This document shows, one piece after another, positions 59,101 through 64,000 of a stretch of 64,000 nt of DNA. The DNA lies in the NCBI RefSeq assembly GCF_027942865.1, contig NC_134524.1, positions 8,233,536 through 8,297,535 of the forward strand. The letters run 5' to 3'. The position numbers were made by a program, and so were the translations under genes. Under the pieces are notes generated by a model that searched no databases, was not told where the DNA came from, and worked only from the letters and a program-made list of their open reading frames with translations. The first letter of the stretch is position 1. Every line of letters begins with the position of its first letter. This DNA comes from Odontesthes bonariensis (Eukaryota > Chordata > Actinopteri > Atheriniformes > Atherinopsidae).

Positions 59101-62100
59101 GCTTGGGAGTCTTCCTTTTGGGTCCACTTTTAGCCTCTGGTGACGTACGGATGACACCAGGTGACAGGGAAATTGTAGTTAAACTTCTGCTGTGCAGAAG
59201 GAGAACATAAAAAGAAAAAAAAGTTCTTCCAAGTAGCACTTTGGCCGTCAAAGGGCCGGATGGGCCGGTGCTGCAGCATCTTTAGCGACCCCCTCTGGAT
59301 GCGCATGGACTTGAAACAAAATGGCAGAAGCAGGTTAACGTAACATTCTCACACTTAGATTAAAATCATTTCCCTTGTTTGGTGCATTTTAAACTGTTTT
59401 GGATTCATTCTGTCAGTTTACTGACTTCATACATTGTTTTCTTGCATGTCGTCTGTTTGGTCATTGCTTTTTCTCTCTTGATCTGAAGGTTGGAATTGAT
59501 TAATTCAGTGTTTTATGTTAAAACCTTCCTTCTTATGAAAGCATTTTTTAGCACTATTACACCAGTCATCACTTTATTGTCAGAGCTTATGTCTCAAGTA
59601 AAAGACACGGGTGAATTTTTCAGGAGGATGGCATCAAGGAGTTTTTCAAAGGCTCAGAATTCAGTGGAGAGAACCAGATGTACTGCGAGCAGTGCGATAC
59701 CAAGGTCGATGCTACTGCAGTGAGTGAATAGAAAACGTGTTTGTTTTGTCTGATTTATTCATGTTAAAGTGGAAGCATAACAACACTCTTACACTTCTTG
59801 GTGGGGAACTGTGTTCTTTAATTTAGAGAAATGTAGTGGAGCATCATCCAGATGTTTTGATTCTGCTGCTGAAGAGGTTTGACTTCAGCTACCGACACAT
59901 GTCTTATGTCAAAATCAACGCTGTGGTGGATGTTCCATTCACCCTAAAAATATCAGAGGTATATATTTAATACATTTCAGCACTGGTTATAATCCAGAAA
60001 AATGATCATTCCTGATTCTAATGTTTAGCATTTTTTCCTTGTTGATCAGAATCAGACATACGAGCTGTATGCAGTGGTGGAGCACTTTGGGGATCTAACA
60101 AGTGGACATTACACGGCAACAATCAAGTCTCCAGATGACGAGGACAGATGGTACAACTTTAACGACACCTGGATCACACCAGTAAGACTTTAACAGCTTT
60201 TATGCTCTTTTGCTGAGAGTTGTTGTAAAGTTTTGCATTACAACAGAAAAATTAGATTTACTAAAAACTTGGTTTGCTTGTTCTTTCCACCAGCTTGATG
60301 TCCATTCATTAAAGAGCCATGAGAACATCATAAAGTGAGTATTAGTCCCTCTTTTGATTCAAAGAATACGTTTATTAGGGTTAATAACATCATTTAGAAG
60401 TCAATGTCGTTATAATCCCCCGTCACTTATCAGTTTAATAAACTCTGGACATCACTGTCAGATGCGTGTAGGTTCACAATGAAATTTATATATGTATTCA
60501 CAGCCTTACAAATCTAGCAAAAATGATCTGCGTAAACATAACTGCCTTTGTGCGTTCATACAGTTTTAATCATGAAATTACACAAAGTTCCCCCTTATGT
60601 TCAACTGACCGGCCTATAAACATGTTGAGCATGATCAAACCAAAAGTATGACAAAGAAATGGAAACATTTGACTAAAAGAAGAGGTGACGTACTGAACTG
60701 ACATTTCTGTTTATAAAATGAGACACAAAATTAGGTTTTATTTATTCTTATAAATAGCAGCCCAGAGTTTACAATGGGAAGTTGTATCATTTATTTTCTT
60801 TTCAAATTTCTCCAATTAGATCTCAGAGTGCCTATCTTCTATTTTACAGAAAGAAAGGTAAGAATCAGACATTTTCAGTAAATCTATGGTGATGTGAATG
60901 ACTACATCTGAGTATTTCTTACTTTGTCTGCATTGATTTAGTATATTATTTCCAATTGGTTCTGCAGATACTGTCACTCAAGAGTTCCCCATAAATGAAG
61001 GTCCGCCACTGACCAGCATACTGACCGATACAGACGAAGCCAGTGATGGCTTTGTGGCTGGTTCCATCAAAAGAAACGAAGACATTACGGAGGCATTGAG
61101 TGCTGACCCCTGCTGCAATGTAGATCCAGAAACCACGCATAGTTTTCCAGATGATCTAGTTAGAAAACAGGAGCGTGATGAGGCTAAAATAATGAGGGCT
61201 GATGAGGACAGGGGGGGAAACATTCTGATCTCTACTGAAGCTAATCCTAAAGATCAAGTTCCTGAAAATGCAGAACTAGTCATTTCTGAAGAGAGGAACT
61301 CAGATGTTAATCATGATGTTAAACCTGCAGTCATTGAACAACCGAATTACAAACAAGATGACATGAGCAATGCAGAGGGAGGCGTATTTGATGCAAAGAC
61401 TGATGAGAATGAACAGACAGAAAAGAAGGAAAAAGTTAAGGATGCAGTTGATGATCACAGCAAAGGGTTTAGCAGTGTTCAGACAGTCAATGATGGTAGT
61501 CAAAGTGATGGAGAAGATGATAACCTTAAACCTGCTGATGTCAACAAAAAGGGCGACGAGAGGATGAAAACAGTTGTTAAAGATCAGAAAGAAGGAGCGA
61601 CTGAAGCTGCTAAATTAAAACCTGAAAAACAAAGGCTGTTAACAATATACGACCTCTGCAGGCCCGATCATGTCATGAGTAGTGGTGACAGAGAGCAAAA
61701 CGTCCCCAAAGATGATCAGAGCTGTGAGGAAAACTTTGATAAGGATCGAGATGATAGACAGAAGAAATCAGAGCAGAGTATCGGCTTTTCACGTGGAACA
61801 CAAAAGGATGATGGCGTGGAGAAACGCGCCCAAAAACAGGACAATGAAGAACATGCTGGTGCCACTCATACACAGTCGGGATCGGACATAAAAGGAGGAC
61901 TCACAGGGAACCAAGGAGCTCAAAGAAATGAAAAGACAAGATCGGAGATTTTACAGCCAAATACAAGAGGTGGATTGTTTTCAGGAGTTCAAGACAAAAG
62001 AGAAGAAGAATCTTTGGAGGTCCTTAGTGGTGGTAACAGAAGCACCGCGACAGAAAACATTATAGCAACTGTAGAGGAAATCTCATTTGGCAGCATTAAC

Positions 62101-62436
62101 AAACAGGCAGAAAATAATGAAGGGAATACTGAGAGGAAGTCTGACAGAAGAGGTGCGAAATCCAGTTTCCCAACACCAGCTGACGGTATTAGGCTCAATG
62201 AGTCGCATTTCCCGGGAAAAGCTAAAAAGAAAGTGTCTGATGCAAAGGAAAAAGCAGTTGGAATGAAATATACCAAATATTGGGGCCACTCAGCAACACT
62301 AAAGCTAGTAAGAAAAAAAGATAAAGACAGAAGGAAAGACAGAAGGAAACATCTGGGAGTTTTTCTTCCAGGGAAAGACAGAAAAATGAAGACCAGGATT
62401 AAGAGACGGATTAGGATGAAATCCACTCCAAGTTAA
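56186..62436 (+). CDS. USP: ubiquitin-specific protease with long charged C-terminal tail
   Basis: Eleven coding exons: 56186-56225, 57792-57900, 58005-58126, 58330-58400, 58492-58617, 59624-59719, 59827-59958, 60050-60181, 60294-60334, 60820-60857, 60968-62436 (2376 nt, 791 aa), all frames consistent. An in-frame TAG lies two codons before the ATG. The Cys box GLINHGATCYLNSVLQ has nucleophile C29. The zinc-binding knuckle is C126-x2-C129 and C177-x2-C180. The His box GDLTSGHYTATIKS has H252, followed by RWYNFND. The domain ends SAYLLFYRKK near residue 302. So the triad looks intact. VYEQCDAAEYFERIL resembles the USP18/USP47 group. The last exon adds about 490 Lys/Glu/Asp-rich residues without a domain, ending in a basic stretch (RRKDRRKHLGVF, KTRIKRRIRMK) that may direct nuclear entry. 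Likely role: deconjugates ubiquitin or the neighbouring Ubl, and may trim its precursor. Confidence 0.9.
57500..57627 (+). mobile_element. LINE 3' end with TTTTA repeat in USP intron 1
   Basis: Reads aaagcactttgaattg, then gtgctatacaaataca, a motif pair typical of fish LINE 3' untranslated regions, followed by a pure TTTTA repeat of about 80 bp (57544-57627). Strongly 5'-truncated. Confidence 0.6.
58633..58680 (+). repeat. Conserved fish repeat motif in USP intron 5
   Basis: cagacgcttttatccaaagcg with its flanks is a widespread teleost interspersed-repeat core. The rest of the copy is not recognisable. Confidence 0.5.
58681..59623. other. USP intron 5, remaining part
   Basis: Long intron. 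About 58840-59300 looks like an interspersed repeat (ending ttattattaaagccagcg, then ttttgggtcc), similar in style to the tract at 12340-12790. I cannot name its family. No exon-like frame. Confidence 0.45.
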
Positions 62437-64000
62437 AGCAAACAGGACATGTCTTTGTGGGGAGTCAGAGAATCTTTTAATATCCGACCTTCAGTAGCCG
62501 TGTTGCCATATCAGAAATCAAATAGCAATCAGACTGAATGCCAACCCTACAGACATGTTGTTCTTAGATAGGTTTTTTTGAAGAGTGTTGTTAGCACTCC
62601 TGTCTCTGTTCAGTCCATTTACCAGCATGTTCAGTTCAAATGTATGTTCACATTCACTGACTTAATATTTTCTGTGTCTTAGAAGAATTATTTTAAACAA
62701 TTAAAAGGGTGTTTAGACCGTTTTGTTGAATTCTCTCCACTTGGGCCTGTATTTCGCTTGTCATTGAGCTTATTCAGATTACAGGTTTCATGCATGGTGC
62801 TCTCGCTGTGTTGTTGTACAAGTTAAAATTACTGAGAGCAAAGAACAACAAATAATCAAACTGACCTTCAGTATTTACATCAGAAGAGTATTAAAATAAA
62901 AAGAATACCAAATTTGAGATTTTTCTTCCAAATGCTTACCTTTTTTTTCTGCTAAATGTACAAAAACTTTGTTTTGTGTCTTGACTTGAAGTAAAAAATC
63001 TCTCGATAAACCACTCAAGTTTCCATGAGATTATATTCATTAGATATCACTTTATACGTGGTCAACAAAAACTTTGCCCTGGAGTTAACTTGCAGAGCTG
63101 ACAAACACCAACATGTCATAAATCTTGAGTTTGATTGTCAATGAATGCCAAAGTAACAGGCAGTAAATTCAGATATACAACCTCAGAGAATGAAATGATT
63201 TAAAAACCTCATAAACCAACATTTTGTTCACAGTAGATGATAGAAAACATATCAGATGTTGAAAGTGACACATTTAACCATTTCATGAAATATATATATG
63301 CAATATATATACATTTTAAACTCAAAAACGTTTGGGACAGGGTCGTGTTTCCCACTTTGTAGCATCCCCTCTTCTTTTAACAGCGTTCTGTAAACATCTG
63401 GGAACTGAAGGCAAGGAGATCATGGGCATCCAATATTGATTTTCAGGTGTCTCCATATTTGCTGAATCTTTGAATGTACTTGGGTGGGATGTAGAGGATG
63501 TTCTGTCAGGTTTAGTGGACCCAAATGCAGGACGGAGAAGAGTGACTTCAGATCGTGAACAGACACCACATGAAATGATCCTGCAATGACCAACTGAAAA
63601 CCTGGAGTCATGAGGTAATGGAAAACCTATGAGGCAATAACACAGGGTGTAAATACAGCTAAAAACACAAGGGGGCAACCTCTACAAAATGAAATAAGAC
63701 GTACCTATGAAAACACAAAACCCCACAGACATTTACACTCTTTAATTGAGAAACACTCTATTGTAGATGCAGTTTTTTAGCTGAACCTCTGCCCATCATT
63801 ATTTCTGAGAGACTCTGTCTCCCTAAGGTGCTCTTTTTATTCCCAATCATGTTACTGATATGCTACCAATTATATTCATTATTTGCAACATATTCCTCTG
63901 GCTGTTTCCTTTTTCTTGTTCATGTTGCTGCCGTTAAATCGAAGATGAGCTCATATTCAACATGAAATGTTAAAATGTCTCAATTTGAACATTTGATATG
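62437..64000. other. USP 3' region and right flank
   Basis: Candidate USP polyadenylation signal AATAAA at 62895-62900. About 63320-63560 resembles interspersed teleost repeats (cgtttgggacagggtcgtg; ggacccaaatgcagga, the complement of a motif in the unit spacer near 12740). No gene was recognised to the end of the window. Confidence 0.5.

Noticed and set aside
61989-62426. 145-codon minus-strand open frame
   Set aside because: Shadow of the Lys/Glu-rich USP last exon.

Overview
The window looks like a stretch of a teleost (probably percomorph) fish genome. It has multi-exon genes with GT/AG introns, tRNA-derived SINEs, hAT and TTAA-specific DNA transposons, and fish-style microsatellites. 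There is no bacterial organisation. It is built around three gene families of one biochemical pathway: small ubiquitin-like modifiers (Ubl), a RING-between-RING (RBR) E3 ligase, and a ubiquitin-specific protease (USP).

Layout. 1-410 is left flank. From 411 to about 50,790 there are four tandem units (411-14193, 14194-28588, 28589-39568, 39569-~50790). Each carries a three-exon Ubl gene on + (Ubl1-4) facing the 3' exons of an RBR gene on - (RBR1-4). Only the last RBR (RBR4, 48992-52040, 273 aa) keeps its 5' exons with the RING1 half. RBR1-3 are cut off inside intron 2, at a palindromic MITE. Head-to-head with RBR4 lies a divergent, probably ancestral two-exon Ubl (Ubl5, 52840-55211, 92 aa). 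It is followed in the same direction by an intact 11-coding-exon USP gene (56186-62436, 791 aa). The rest, to 64000, is flank with repeats.

How they may work together. An Ubl ending in Gly-Gly plus a tail needs a protease, then an E1/E2/E3 cascade, and can be removed by a deconjugase. Candidate Ubl, E3 and protease genes sit side by side here. Perfect interferon-stimulated response element cores (GAAANNGAAA) lie close upstream of all three single-copy genes: RBR4, Ubl5 and USP. This is reminiscent of the ISG15/HERC/USP18 arrangement, but with unrelated E3 architecture and dispersed duplicates. I infer an interferon-inducible Ubl modification module whose Ubl and E3 parts have been amplified. 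E1 and E2 are not in the window.

The units are mosaics. Ubl genes group as 1+3 and 2+4 (two different third exons, shared insertions), whereas RBR introns group as 1+2 and 3+4. This suggests recombination or gene conversion after duplication. Transposons account for much of the non-coding length. All exon models were read by eye from the sequence and checked for splice sites and frame. Family names rest on motif recognition, not on database searches.
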